Origin: Leptidea sinapis
Lineage: Eukaryota; Arthropoda; Insecta; Lepidoptera; Pieridae
Length of the DNA: 64,000 bases
Reading direction: 5' to 3'
Assembly (NCBI RefSeq): GCF_905404315.1
Contig: NC_066269.1
Location: 4,898,001-4,962,000 of the forward strand
Under the pieces are notes generated by a model that did not search any database, was not told the DNA's origin, and saw only the letters and a program-made list of their open reading frames with translations. Below are positions 1 to 11,904 of the stretch, in pieces; position 1 is the first letter of the stretch, and every line of letters starts with the position of its first letter. Position numbers and translations under genes: made by a program.

Positions 1-657
1 AATATTGCCTATATTATAGCCTGTACATCATTTTGTTCTATTGTCAATAGTTTTTGCAGCGCACGCAAAAATAGGTTTTCGATTTTACACCTTGTGTTAC
101 AAAACAGCAATTTTATTACGGATCCCTAATTTTGAACATAGCCTATAGCCTTCCTCGATAAATGGACTACCCAACACTGAAAGAATCATTCAAATCGGAC
201 CAGTAGTACCAGAGATTAGCGCGTTCAAACAAACAAACACTGCAGCTTTATAATATTAGTATAGATATATCGGCAGACCACACAGCGCTGTTCCAGTCAT
301 CTGTTGCAGAACACGGCACGAAGGCATAATAACCAATGACGTCACTAATTAAACAATGATTCTATCTCGAGTCTAAACCAGTTCAGTTTAGGTTTGCATT
401 GCACAAACACACCGCAAACATGGAGTGGCCAGCTGCGCTCGTTTACTATACCACTCACTTTCTCGCGCCATTTTTGTCGAAATTGCCAAGAAAATGTTCC
501 GATACAAACTCACCAAATCGGTGATTCAACTATTTGTTATATTTAAGTATTCTCGGTGATACTAATTTAATTTGTACCAAAATTTATGGTCGATATGGGA
601 TACGCCCCAACGCTCTTTAAAAAAGTCAATTTCTTCAGCAGTTTATCAACTTTAATG
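1..657. other. Gene-free AT-rich stretch (probable LSM11 intron)
   Basis: No open frame, RNA gene or repeat that I can name is visible here. The LSM11 exon at 6055-6334 reads leftward and needs a downstream exon not found up to position 1, so this stretch is inferred to be intron of that gene. Confidence 0.4.
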
Positions 658-658
658 T

Positions 659-927
659 CAATGGGAGGCTAGATTATGGGTACGACCCCTATTTCTGCTG
701 TGAAGCAGTAATGTGTTTCGGTATGAAGGGCGCCGTAGCTAGTGAAATAACTGGGCGAATGAGACTTTACATCTTACGTCTCAAGGTGACGCACGCAGTT
801 GTAGTACCGCTTAGAATTTTTAGGAATTCAAGAATCCTGAGCGGCACTGCATTGTAGTGGGCATAGCGTATCAATTACCATCAGCTGAACGTTCTGCTCG
901 TCTCGTCTCTGATTGTCATAAAAAAAG
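659..927 (-). mobile_element. Repeat family A copy 1 (SINE-like, ~290 bp)
   Basis: This copy lies in reverse orientation. In forward orientation family A begins with TTTATGAAAATAAGGGACGA, runs through GACGAGCAGGACGTTCAGCT and TTAAGTCTCATTTGCCCAGT, and ends near GGAGCCTCCCACTGGTA. It carries no long frame. A detached 3'-end piece (CATCCTGTGCAAAGGAGCC) follows in the opposite orientation at 932-974, so the locus has been rearranged. Confidence 0.8.
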
Positions 928-1093
928 GCTTCAAATAACAGGCATCCTGTGCAAAGGAGCCTCCAACTGGTGCAAAGTAGATGATGAAGGATTACTACCG
1001 TAGTTTGTGGTTTTATAGAAATTATGACGTTTATAGATTTTTACATATTATACATGGTACGAGAAATATTTCTTGTTTCTCTCATAAAAAAAA

Positions 1094-1255
1094 GATCCTG
1101 TAGATGGCACCACAACCCGAGAGTTGAACAAACATACCAAGATTTATGGATCATGCGACATTCGGACGGTTGCTTAGTTGGTAAGAGCGCTAAGGCGTGA
1201 TCCAAGAAGCGCAGGATTGAATCCCACATCGTTAATAAATTTGTAAATTAATGTA
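1094..1255 (+). mobile_element. tRNA-derived SINE (family S) copy 1
   Basis: The tRNA-like core has an A-box-like segment (TTAGTTGGTAAGAGCG) and a B-box-like segment (GGATTGAATCCC). It is preceded by the body GATCCTGTAGATG...GAGAGTTGAAC, also found at other S copies, and is followed by an AT-rich tail. The short minus-strand open frame across it is not a gene. Confidence 0.65.
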
Positions 1256-2469
1256 TATTTAATATATAATATAATACTTAGTTAATTTTAATAACATGGA
1301 GAGGATCTTCATATTATTCATCATAAACTCTGAAAAATCTAACATCAAACGAAAGAAATAAACAATTTGCAAAAAAGGCAATAACTTTTTCAGCCTTCTA
1401 TGTGCTATAGACAAATTTTATAGGCATGTTATGATTTAGGTCAAAATAAAAATATAAACATGGCTGGGTCTCATGTGTAAGCATGTAGTGTCCGAGACTT
1501 GGGTGTAAAACTAATCGTATTTCTCTCCCTGCCTACTCAAATTTGTTACGAATTGCAGTGCTGGATATTCGTACTAGGAAAGAACTCAGTTCAGATATCG
1601 ACAGGCCAAGGTCCTCTAGCAGGTTCTGCACTTCTAGCTCATATAAGTTTACCATGCATCCGTTTCGAGTTAAGTCATTTGACCTAATCTACTACTATAA
1701 AAAAAAAATATAAAAACAAGTATTATACTTGTTTTTTTTATAGTTTCGTCTTATGGTAGGTTTGTTTCCCGTAGAACCATGCGTTCAGTAATATTTTGTA
1801 CTGTTGATTTGTTAGCTAGTTTTTTTTCGAGTGATTAAGTATCGTCCAATCAGTTGTCGCTTTTTTATAATTTTCTATAAAGGCTTTCTTTAATAAAATT
1901 TATTCTCGTGTATTTGTGGTCCATCCTTTATATCCTTTCTAGCTAGTAGACACGCAATTTAATCGTAAATTATATTTTTAGTTAAAAAGTAAATTCAAAT
2001 TATCATGACCTAGCCATCGTATTTAAAAATATCTAACAATTACGAACTTTACTACCCGCAGAAATTTAAATTCTAGGTCAGACAGACAGTCTCTACTCTT
2101 GGGTTTACTCGCACTAATCTAAATATTTCATAATATATCGCATACATTTGACATTAACACAACTTACTGAAGTTCACGTGCTGTTATGCAGTTCTCAATG
2201 TTCTACATCTTCATAACACAATAATCATACCGGGTTCCTAGCCGATCTTGGCCAATCTAGCAGTCCCCACACTCTAATGAAAATGCTTAAGTTATACCAT
2301 TATTGTATTAATATATAAGCGATATCACCGAGTGTCTGACTTATCACGAAATTCTGTCCAAATACAGAATTTTATACGGGCAAAGCCGCAGCGGGCTACT
2401 ATTTAATATATAGACTATCAAAAATAAGACCATCCCACGTAATGATACATAATAGGAAGGTAGTTGATT
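1256..2469. other. Gene-free stretch, no assigned repeat
   Basis: AT-rich DNA with short open frames only (for example 1499-1687, plus strand), none resembling a known protein. I see nothing supportable here. It is inferred to be LSM11 intron. Confidence 0.3.
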
Positions 2470-2555
2470 CATTTTTGGTGTCACTTTAAACACTACCACC
2501 ACTTCGGAAACAAATGGCGCTCTGAGACAGAAAAAGGTGCAAGAACTCTCAAAAA
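2470..2555 (-). mobile_element. LINE tail family D, fragment 1
   Basis: It carries the family D signature CACTTCGGAAACAAATGGCG followed by a degenerate GAGAGA...GCGCAAGAAACTCTC block, in reverse orientation. The full form is seen at 27870-28350. Confidence 0.6.
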
Positions 2556-3097
2556 CGTAGTTAAATGAAACATCTAAGTAACGATCTCTCGTATACGATA
2601 TCTATAGCAATTAATTTTCCATGTGTAAAATACCAATAAGTCTCCGAGCGGTCTACCCAGTGAACCTCGGCACGGCCGTTGCCCCACAGTGGGGTGGTTG
2701 ACCCACGTGTCTCCTGACCCGGAGGGGTGCTGCCTAACGGGATAATAAACCTAACAGTCTCCAATCGATCGAAACCAGGATATGGAAAAGAGGAATAATT
2801 ACTTGCACGGTTAGACAGTGTAGTTTATGCATCCTTAATTACTTTGTAATGGAAAAGAACAATTTTTTTCACGTTTAACGTTAATATTTTCAGGGCCTTC
2901 CCAACAAAAAACAACTCTGGTGGCATATAATAAACCATGTTTCTAGATGCTATGTTTTTGTTCGCGAAAATTCTCAAATCAAATATACGTATAAATCAAG
3001 GGGAAACCAAAATATTTTGCAATTTCGGTCCAGTTATCTAGATACACCAACTGCATAAATAACTTTGTAATCCGCTATAAAATATACAATAGACTAA

Positions 3098-3337
3098 TGG
3101 CCGTTTCCAATATTCAGTCTATCTCTTACTTGAGATAAAAATCGTAACTATCATTGACTTTTTTGTCCTAATAAACTTATCGACGGTTTTGTTACGTTAT
3201 TACGGTTAGCGTCCCAAATATAAGGCGATAAGAATGACTTATTGGGTATATTGGGACAGCTTCAGATTATTTACAGCTAATTACTGACAGTAGAAGGTAG
3301 TAATTTATCTCTATCTGTAGATAGTATATTGGGAACG
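3098..3337 (+). mobile_element. MITE family E copy 1, TAA target duplication
   Basis: The 5' end is TGGCCGTTTCCAATATTCAG and the 3' end is GATAGTATATTGGGAACG, forming inverted ends. It is flanked by TAA at 3095-3097 and 3338-3340. Three-base TWA duplications suggest a PIF/Harbinger-like non-autonomous element. The last few bases of the right terminus are missing. Confidence 0.7.
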
Positions 3338-3340
3338 TAA

Positions 3341-5450
3341 GAAGCATTTACTGTCCAGACTTGTAACATCAAAGCCTCTGAGAACCCATAGAGAGAGGGA
3401 AGTACCTGTAAAATGAAAGAGGAAGACTACCTACATAAATAAGAAAACCTCATGAGACAGAGCTTAAGAAAATTCCTTTGTTGGTATTAAAGAAGTACAA
3501 GGTACAGGAAAATAAAAAAAGTATAAGGACTATCTACAAAAAGAAATGAGATACCATCAAATACATAACTTATAAAAAAAAACAAGTCTAGCAACTCAGT
3601 TCTTCTATCGTAAAAATATCCATGTCATACCAAGTTATTCAGTCCCAACTTAAGGGTCCTTCTGTCTTAAGTTCAAATTTACCATATGGTAATAACCTAT
3701 TGATTATAGGAGTATCATTGTTCATACTGAGAGCTTGGGCAAACATGGACACACCGGATAGGATGGAGTATCCCATCATGATAAATAAACTGCCACCAAT
3801 TTTTTTTATTTGTTAATCAAATTTAACATCAAGTATTAGAACGGTCTGTAAAGTTCAAAATTGATTCATTCTGGGATGTTTGCAGATTACCTACTTTGAG
3901 AGACCTCATATTTTCAAATATTTTCGCCCATTGGTTAGCCACTTCTGTCACTCATGCAGCCCTGGTATTTGTCAGAATTATATGAGTGATCTTTACATTC
4001 TCAATTAGATACCGATTGGAAAAATGTCCATGTGAAGCACAATTTTAGGATACATACAGTTCTTTCCCACTGACTTGATCTATGATCTTTGTCTGAATCT
4101 AGCTCTTTAAATCGATTTAGTTCTGAATTGCAGAATTTCACTCAAGTACAGTCTTCCAGCAATAGAATGCATAAACTATGCATGCGTTATATATATAGGT
4201 TTATATAACATTGTCACCTTAAGAATTAATTTACTCATCTAACTACTGAAACGTCCAGGCAACTAGAGCGGCTTTTTTCTTTAGACAGTCAAACGTCCAG
4301 GCAACCAGAGTGGCCCAGTCGACTTGCGTATTTATTTTGTGTTATAATCTGTAGTATGAGTGAATTAGCTTGTCAAATACGATTTTTAAGACTCTATGGT
4401 AAGTAATTGTAATAGGCTTTTCTTTAAATATCAAGTATCCGAGCAAAAATTAAAAGAAATAATTAATTGAAAATCGCTTTGCGGGGGGAATTGTCATTTG
4501 TTTATTTTTGTAGTGTCAAGTGTTTTGTTATTGTTTTGTTTATCATGTAAGTGTAATATTTTAATTACGTATTATATTTGTTTTATATATGAAATTAATC
4601 CTCATGATATCTAGTTTCCGATTTTATCTACAAATTACATATAAAATTCTTCTTACGACATTAAATCGACAAGTTATAACAGTATGATCAATACTACCTT
4701 ATCGATTTGGTTTAAATATCAAAATTTTATTGTAATCCAATTAATTAACAGTAAATCATTGCTATATATATATAGGGACAAAATATCATAAATATAATGT
4801 TTATAATATTCAACAATCTGGATGTATTGAGACAACCAAGTATTTCACGTTTTACTTGTGCATTCCGCAGATAAATTGTAGGTATATACTAAGAATGGGT
4901 GCTTTATTTTAGTTTAATGCAACAATCCCGTAAGTCGAAGTTATGACATATTAATATCAAAAAATAGGTTATATAGTCTTTTTCAATAATAATCAAGTTT
5001 TATTAATGTGTGCGCTAATATTTTACATAAAAACTTAATATAATGAAAATGTTATCACATTTCTACCTATAATCTCGAGCTTTAACCTTTTATTTATATA
5101 TAACTTGGGTTCAAAAACATAATTTATGATTTTACACATTGATTTTCTATACTTTTAACTACGTGAATGTATTTTTTATATAGCCATAGGTGGAGTCGTT
5201 ATGTAATTATATCGCTTTTAATAATGATGAATCTCGCGCTTGCCGTCGGATAATCTTAATCGCGTCATCGGACGTTTCGCTACCTGCCAGCTGTCATTAA
5301 TCGGACGTTGCAATAGCTAAAGGGACAGTAACAGTCTTATAATTTATCTGGTGTTGCTAGAGATAGTACCTATCTGTAATAACTCACCATCATATGTTTT
5401 AAAAAGTATATATAAATTCTTTCACTTCCTTGATAGAATGAATAGAATGG
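3341..5450. other. Gene-free stretch (probable LSM11 intron)
   Basis: No gene is supportable. It contains an imperfect 42-bp direct duplication (4251/4293) and a CpG-richer patch at about 5228-5330 of unknown role. The short frames here look like chance. Confidence 0.3.
4251..4314. repeat. Imperfect 42-bp-period direct duplication
   Basis: ACGTCCAGGCAAC followed by a near-identical AGAG-GGC stretch occurs at 4251 and again at 4293. The two 22-base matches differ at about two positions. Confidence 0.6.
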
Positions 5451-5452
5451 AT

Positions 5453-5586
5453 GGTGTTTTTATGGAAAAAGAGGACAAACTATTATTCGGGTAACCTAGT
5501 TTAAAATTATCACCGCCACCCACATTCTCTTGAAACACCACAGGAGTGTTGCCCACCTTTAAGGAGGGTGTTCACACTATTTTGTA
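5453..5586 (-). mobile_element. LINE tail family F, fragment 1
   Basis: This is the 3' end of family F in reverse orientation. It shows TTTTTATGGAAAAAGAGGAC, then ATCACCGCCACCCACATTCT and a CTTTAAGGAGGGTGT block that matches the other F copies. It is a 5'-truncated retroelement remnant. Confidence 0.65.
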
Positions 5587-6054
5587 GGTATGTTTTCATT
5601 AGAATCTTCAATGAAAAAAGATAACATTCAAAAATGGCTAAATGAAGAGCAAACCATATTCTTATCAACTAAAGTACAATTTAACAAATACATCCATTAC
5701 AAACAAACATATGGCACACACAAAATCATAAAAACAATTCAGTTAGCATTGCATGTTTGCAGAATTTGGAAACTTGAACTTAGTCAATGTCTAGCATCAG
5801 AGAAAGAGGTGTATCATAATTTCACGCACACAAAGAATGTTGAATGAGGTTAAATAGCAATTTTACATTTTAAGTTACTAAGTATACCATAATATTATGA
5901 AAATAAGTGATAAACTCTAATAACAATTATGTATTTGTTTGATGGTTTTCGTGTTTATTCATTAAACTATATGTTTAAAAAAACATTCAGTCCCTAAACT
6001 ATAGAATCTTTGACAGATAGAGTGGTAAACAATAACATAACCTAAAAGTTGTAC

Positions 6055-6334
6055 CTTTATATTGAGCGAACCGCTTTTCATTTATCTCTTTGAGTCTCCG
6101 TTCTTCCTCTTCTCTCCTTCTCACTTTCTCTTCTTCCCTTTTCTTAACGAGGTTACCAAGTTCAACTGGTAAAATTTCTTTAATTTTCAGAGCGTTTTCA
6201 TACTGCTGAATGTTCTCAAACATAGGCGCATCTTGTACTGGAATTTGAGGTTTATCAGAGTAAAGAGCTTTTAACGGATTAAACTTTGAACTACAAGCTT
6301 CTATCTCTGATTCTGAAGATGATTCTTCTGACAT
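6055..6334 (-). CDS. LSM11: LSM11-like protein, first coding exon (U7 snRNP subunit), partial
   Basis: LSm11 is a U7 snRNP-specific Sm-like subunit. With LSm10 it replaces SmD1/SmD2, and its N-terminal arm recruits FLASH and the cleavage machinery for histone pre-mRNA 3'-end processing in the nucleus. The exon encodes 93 codons plus one base. An acidic serine-rich start (residues 1-17) is followed by a block at about 18-49 (KFNPLKALYSDK, then DAPMFENIQQYENAL). That block parallels the F-D-P-L-x-A-L-Y ... P-N-A-P-x-F-N-N-x-x-x-Y-E region of animal LSm11. A charged E/R/K helix at 62-90 follows. The start has an AAAA-ATG context. The exon ends ...ATAAAG and intron GTACAA begins at 6054. The Sm fold is absent from this window, so the downstream exons must lie left of position 1 or are highly diverged. 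Identification rests on the N-terminal motif recalled from the family and is fairly confident. Confidence 0.72.
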
Positions 6335-6520
6335 TTTTAAATCAATTTATAAAAACTCTGCTGTAGGTATTTTATTTTTACTGTAAACGTAAAGTGTAAT
6401 AGTAAACACTAAACTTGAATTGACTTGGGATTTGCGAATTCAGAATAATTACAATCAATTCATGATTTTGACATTTTGATTGACTTTGACATTTGACGTT
6501 GAATTGTGGCTACAGAATAA
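6335..6520 (-). promoter_or_regulatory. Probable LSM11 promoter region with TGTCAAA repeats
   Basis: Immediately upstream of the LSM11 start, on the minus strand, AATGTCAAA/AATGTCAAAG-type words recur (6466-6500 on the plus strand as TTTGACATTTGACG and TTTTGACATTTTG). No TATA box stands out. The promoter role is inferred from position only. Confidence 0.35.
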
Positions 6521-6682
6521 ATCTTAGAAAGTATAGATTATTTTTAATTTTTGATATGAAAATAAATAACTGTTACCCATAACTAAATAACAAAGAAGTT
6601 AAATACCTAAACGTATTGCGAAATAACAAGCCTTTATAAAACGGTCCTACAATGCGAAATTTCAAATAGTTTAACAAACTAT

Positions 6683-6698
6683 CACTAGGTGGCGCTGC
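6683..6698 (+). promoter_or_regulatory. CTCF-like motif between LSM11 and E74
   Basis: CACTAGGTGGCGCTGC resembles the insect and vertebrate CTCF core (AG-T/G-GGCGC). It sits about 350 bp upstream of the LSM11 start, between two divergently oriented genes. This is motif resemblance only. Confidence 0.3.
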
Positions 6699-7124
6699 TT
6701 ACAAATAATTTATTACTGTATTGCTATCTTAATTTTTTTTATAACCGAATCTGTAGCTGGTGTAGAACAGAGTAGCGATGAAAGAATACTTACGTATTAA
6801 GTTGTAGTATGGACTTGTTGTGTAGAATGTGAACTTTTAAGCATTAAATTAAAAAGAGATAAGTACCTACATAACTTAATATGAAAGAATTGTACAATAA
6901 CTCACTGGAAGCTTTTACTGTCTCATCATGAATAAGTTTCTGTCTTTTAATAAGATTAATCCCTGTGTCAGTTTAATTATTATTTATTAATTTTAGATTA
7001 AGATAATTATTGTGGACAAGCGACAGCCCTAGATTGCGCCTGTGTAGATTACCCATCATTTAAGAACTAAGTAGTACCCATATCGTATCCTGTATACTCG
7101 TACTGTAAGCGGGTATCTACACCT

Positions 7125-7637
7125 ACCTAAAAGGCCGGCAGCAGACCTGTGATTCATCAGTTGTTGAAAAGAATGTGAACACTTCCTATCAAGGGAACCT
7201 TTGGGATCAAGGGATCGCTTTGAATTGTCGGGGACCCAGTGCTCCGTGAGAGGCTAGATCTTTTGGGGTTGCGTAGAGACGTCGCTTCATTGTGTGTCTT
7301 CATCTTGCGCATTTATCACGGGGAGTGTTCCAAAGAGCTGTCTGACCTGATTCCTGCTGCTGAATTCCACGCTCGCACGACGCGCCACAAACTAGGATAT
7401 CATGCCCACCATCTGGGTGTGTGAAGTTCCTCCATAGTGAGAAGGAACTTTTTCAAGGAACTTTCTTCCACGTACTACAAAGTTTTGGAATGAGCTTCCT
7501 TGTGCGGTGTTTCCGGGACGATACGACATCGATACCTTTAACAAAGCACGTACGCCTTCTTTAAAGGCCGGCAACGCTCCTGTGATTCCTTTAGTGTTGC
7601 AAGAGAATGTGAGTGGTGGTGATCACTTAACATCATC
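7125..7637 (+). pseudogene. LINE reverse transcriptase C-terminal relic (family F copy 2)
   Basis: The decayed coding sequence reads LDLLGLRRDVASLCVF, then a frame-shifted RIYHGECS-EL-DLIPAAEFH, then LGYHAHHL, then a W-N-E-L-P-C-A-V-F-P region and an F-LKGRQRS tail. This matches the extreme C-terminus of jockey/CR1-like non-LTR reverse transcriptases, here without the catalytic domain. A second short tail fragment lies at 7125-7190. A 3' untranslated remnant ends near 7637. Frameshifts and in-frame stops show it is inactive. Confidence 0.75.
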
Positions 7638-8141
7638 ATAAAATGAGCTATGTGCCAATTAAATTCCCCTCAAAATCGGTTCAGCGATTATATTAGATAC
7701 AGAAAAATATTAGGGAAAGATTTGTTTTATGATTATGCTGTTATTTGAGCATAATAAACCGTCATTTTAATTTACTTTCGAAATAAAATTAGTGATTAAA
7801 GAAGGGCATCTCCTTTAGTCCTCCCAGAAGAAAGGCTGGTTGTCTCACCACTTCCTATCACAAGAGCCTCTTGCACGTTTGCTCTAAAAAAAACTACTAA
7901 GTAGGAGTGGAGAAGGTAATTATATAGATAGGTAATTAACACAAATTATCGATATGCGGAGAATCCATTGCCAACATTGTTGTTGTACAAGGCCTTCCTA
8001 GCAATATTAATATAGGAAGTAGTCAAGCAACGAGGTTAAAGCTTAGATAGCTTAGATAGTTCAATTAATTTCAATTCATTTTCATGCGGAGAAATATAAT
8101 GGAACATTGGTAAGTACCTGTAGGTAGTTAATTTAACAGAC

Positions 8142-8315
8142 GAACTTGCTGATGCCCGCGGCTTCGTCCGCGTAGATAGAGGGTTTTTAAAAATAATAAG
8201 CAACTTTGGAATTGAAGATTATCTCATGCCTTATTCCAATTCCGGTTCCCATTTTCGCTCCCGTTCCCAACATATGATTATATACCTAAATCTTATTTCG
8301 AGGAAGCGGTGGCTG
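8142..8315 (+). mobile_element. Repeat family B copy 1 (CTGATGCCCGCGGCTTCG type)
   Basis: It opens with CTTGCTGATGCCCGCGGCTT and CGTCCGCGTAGATAGAGGG, then carries TTTCGCTCCCGTTCCCAACA and TTATTTCGAGGAAG, all matching the fuller B copies at 16977 and 35470. This copy is 3'-truncated. Confidence 0.7.
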
Positions 8316-8782
8316 GTTCATGCTCGTGAAAGGGCGCTGGAGGAAGTAATCTTTAGTACCTGATAACTTTTACCGAATGGTTAATATTGACAGCTTTATA
8401 CGGCTAAGCCTTACCGGAGATTAAACACACACAAACAAGGTTCACATCCAAGGAGTCACCCGACGGGTCTCAAATCACGGACCATGGTCGTCAGTCATTC
8501 AGCCTTTAGAAAATATGCTCTTGATATTGCTGGTAGCTCCAAGCCGAGACCACGTGACCTGTCACTTGTATTACGTTACGTAACATGCACACACTCGCGG
8601 CAGAGTCAATGCTCTGCACTCTGCACATGCACACGCCATCTCGGATTAGTTTTCACTTTCCACGAGCGGCGAACACACGATATCATATTATTAACACACA
8701 CTTAAATACACGGTAAGAGTTTAAAATGCAATACATAAGAATCAATAGTAGATATTAGGTGTGAGTCAAAAGATATATCTAG

Positions 8783-9074
8783 ATAATATATAAAATTCTC
8801 GTGTCATGGTGTTAAACATTGAACTCCTCCGAAACGGCTCGACCGATTCTCATGAAATTAAGAGTGCATATTGGGTAGGTCTGAGAATCGGACAACATCT
8901 ATTTTTCATCCCCCTAAATGTTAAGGGTGGTGACATTTTTTTTATATTTGTAAGATTATGAGTTAGCACTAAAAAATACATACAACTTCCAATTTTTTTA
9001 CCCATCTACGATCAACAGTTACTTTTGTATCGCGATTTTAATATCGGCAATACAACGTTTGCTGAGTCAGCTAG
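8783..9074 (+). mobile_element. Repeat family C copy 1 (ends GGGTCAGCTAG type)
   Basis: Family C runs from AAATTCTCGTG through GGTAGGTCTGAGAATCGG and CGATCTAC...TTTTGTATCGCGATT to GGCAATACAACGTTTGCTGG, ending in CAGCTAG. Here the end is TGAGTCAGCTAG. A start in TC and an end in CTAG, with no inverted repeats, is compatible with a non-autonomous Helitron. That class assignment is inference. Confidence 0.75.
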
Positions 9075-9475
9075 CAATATATAAAATTCTCGTGGCCCAG
9101 TGTTTGTTACGGCTGAACCGATTTGTATGAAATTTTGTGTATATCGGATAGGTCTGAGAATCGGCCAACATCTATTTTGCATACCCCTAAATGATTAGGG
9201 TGACCCAACACTAAATATATTTTTATACAACTTCAAATTTTTGCCTTTCAACGATCTACAACTATTTTTGTATCGCGATTGTTTTTATATTATTGTGTTC
9301 CATCTACAAAACCGCTATAGGGTTGCTAGATAGCAATCGAATACAATTATTGTAGTACGATATATTTAGTAGGTCTAAGAATCGGTCGTCATCTATTTTT
9401 TAAATCCCAAATATGTTAATTGTTGAATTTTTTTATTACTATATCTGGCAATACAACGTTTGCTGGGTCAGCTAG
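9075..9475 (+). mobile_element. Repeat family C copy 2, head-to-tail with copy 1
   Basis: A second family C copy begins immediately after the first (CAATATATAAAATTCTCGTG) and ends with TTTGCTGGGTCAGCTAG at 9475. It differs in sequence from copy 1 and carries an extra interior segment. Confidence 0.75.
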
Positions 9476-9759
9476 TAAAACTATAAAACAGTTCAAGTAG
9501 GTACGTAGAATCACATCTGCTGCCGTGGGTTCCATTACTGACAGCAATAGCCATCAGATATTTTTATTAATTTTCATTTAACAATATGAAAAATTATTCA
9601 TACTGAAAATCATAATGAAAGTACTTATTTATAAAAAGTAGTTGTCTATAATTTCATAATAAATCATTTTCCTCAATGCTAAAATTAGGTCTCAGATAAA
9701 TTTATCGTCAATTGTTCTTTATTAATCAGAAGGCCTAGCAATACGAATAAAATATAAGA

Positions 9760-10085
9760 CAGTCAGCCTAGCAAAACACTCTAAGAACCCTGAGTCACCC
9801 GATTGTATGAAACGTGCAATCATTGATAGATTGACGGCTATAATCTTGTAAAAAATGGAGATAGCCGAAATCCACAACGTTTTAAGCAACTGATCGCTTT
9901 AAAACATAGTCGGATCATACTTCGTCGCCAATCGGCATACTGTAATTACTAACTTATGTCAAATAATTGCACGTTCCATAATAAACTAAATTTAAATTTT
10001 TACTTATGCAGTCCGGCCTCTTATTAGGTAGTATTTACATCTTATTACGTAGTATTTAATGTTTTAGTGAAATACGTCTTTATTT
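9760..10085 (+). repeat. Repeat family H copy 1
   Basis: This interspersed repeat contains GTATGAAACGTGCAATCAT, TCTTGTAAAAAATGGAGATA, CTTCGTCGCCAATCGGCATA and a GCCTCTTATTA-GTAGTATTTACAT end. Two more copies lie at 26870-27190 and, inverted, 47395-47725. I cannot assign its class. Confidence 0.65.
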
Positions 10086-10439
10086 TAAAAAGGGAAAATC
10101 CGGACTTATGTCAATCAATAAGAAAAACTGAGGTGTAAATGAAAGTTGAAAATTTATAAAAAGAGTGAGAGGTTTGACGTATTGTCAGCTTTTTGTTTTG
10201 ATTAACTTTGAACTTAGATTATCTCCGCTATCTTCCGCGCATTGATACGGTTTTTGTAAACAATGTTTGTTTTTGTTTGCTAGTGACATCTCGTGGCGGA
10301 TAGCATGATTCAAAAGCTAATAATAGTTTACACTGATGACAAAACTTCCTGATTTTTATCAAAGAGTATGTTTATTTATTATAAACAAACTATGATTATA
10401 ATATGTAATGAATAATAAATATATAAATATTAAAAAGAG

Positions 10440-10920
10440 ATATCCCTCACTTAATTAATATACAAATTAAATTTATAACCAACATTTATGAACGATGCGC
10501 GACGTCTGAGCGCTGATACGGAACCCGAGAGGTCGCTACTTTCGCCCGAGCGCTGATATATATTATATATTTTTTTTTGTGAAAAAATAAACACTTTTAA
10601 CTGTTGCCACATAAAATCACACAATTGCTTATTATTTGTTATTGTTTTCAGAGCTGTCGCGGATTGTGCGCACACGGTGCAGGAGGGGTGCGCCGCATCT
10701 ATGCCGCATCGACGCAGGTTCCGCATACATCGGGACGTTGCCAGGTGAACTCGTTATGGCCATATCGCTCTTGAAGTGAAAACATCTTTACACGCACTGA
10801 CAATTTTTTGTTACTGTTGATACTGAGCCATCACGCTCATCTATGTAACCGTAGTCGGCTTGAGTCGAGTGACATACACTCGTTCCGTGAGCATGTTTGC
10901 ATTTCTTATTACTGCTTTGC
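10440..10920 (-). mobile_element. SINE family S fragment followed by a composite repeat
   Basis: 10440-10555 matches the family S tail and tRNA-like head in reverse (AAATTTATAACCAACATTTATGAACGATGCG, given here in two halves in the sequence). From about 10556 a second repeat begins (TTTTTTTTTGTGAAAAAATA then AACACTTTTAACTGTTGCC), with a diverged relative at about 29290-29540. The 91-residue minus-strand frame across it is not gene-like. Confidence 0.45.
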
Positions 10921-11540
10921 CTTTAAGAAGTTTTCACTTCTGCCGTGTGGAATAAGAGTATAATTGAAGGTGTCCACATAGGTCCATCTTAGTCCTAAAG
11001 GTATGTGCTTGTGTTCGCCCACGATCTTTGACAACACAAAATATTATAGCTAATAATTATATAGAGATACTGATGAATGAAGATCTCCAAAGTTTGTTAG
11101 TCTATTGAAGAATGATCCCTGGGAACTGTGTTGTGGATTTTATGCAAAATGTGGATTCTATGCAACTTAGAGATACAATACGATACGACTTAGGGACTTC
11201 CAAGCATAGAATATACTCTCAACTTCAAGGCTGGTAACGCATCTCTTGACCTCTGGTGTTGATGTCAATGGGTGGTTGCCTTACCACTTTCCAGCACGTA
11301 AGCTTCTGACCCGTTTCCCCTCTTATATAAAAAAACTACCTTTTGCTCAACAATGTTTGGTGTAGATTAACATTAATAGCAAATACTTTCAGAAATCCAA
11401 CAAACTCATTTAAAATTATGTTGGCTTCACTCAGAAAGATTTTAATTATAACAAAAATTAATATTGTCTGTTATGGATTAATAAGAAAACATCCTTACAA
11501 TCGCTTCTTGCTTAAGGGCATTTATAATCATTAATTTTTC

Positions 11541-11770
11541 TTTATGACAATAAGGGATGAGATGAGCAGGACATTCAGCTGATGGTATTTAATACGCTTT
11601 GCCCATTACATTATATAACATTGCAGTGCCGTTCAGGATTCTTGAAAAACGCAAAACATTTTCACCTTGAGACATAAGATGTTGACAAGAGAATTCTCAT
11701 TTTTACAGTAATTTTACTAGCTACATTACTGCTTCACGGCAGAAAAAGGCGCCTGTTTTGCATGCATAGT
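11541..11770 (+). mobile_element. Repeat family A copy 2
   Basis: TTTATGACAATAAGGGATGA, CATTCAGCTGATGGTA, TTCACCTTGAGACATAAGAT and TTACTGCTTCACGGCAGAAA match family A in forward orientation, with internal deletions. It lies directly upstream of the E74A leader. Confidence 0.75.
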
Positions 11771-11904
11771 CTATTAAAGAACCTTGAAATGCGTGAGAGC
11801 CTACTCTTCTAATGTCCACAGGTTGCTGGTGTCGAGGGGCGGTCGCCGCGGCGTGAGGTAACCTGGCCGCAACCATCCTTTCCAACGACGACAATAAAGC
11901 CGCG

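Noticed and set aside
5590..5847. 85-codon plus-strand frame next to LSM11
   Set aside because: No similarity recognised, lysine- and isoleucine-rich as expected from AT-rich DNA, and it begins at the edge of a LINE tail. No support as a gene.
1..6054. Search for the LSm11 Sm-fold exon on the minus strand
   Set aside because: No G-x-L or I-R-G-like Sm signature was recognised; not annotated.
8470..8482. GACCATGGTC palindrome as an ecdysone response element
   Set aside because: The half-sites are everted and incomplete relative to the AGGTCA-N-TGACCT form, so not called.
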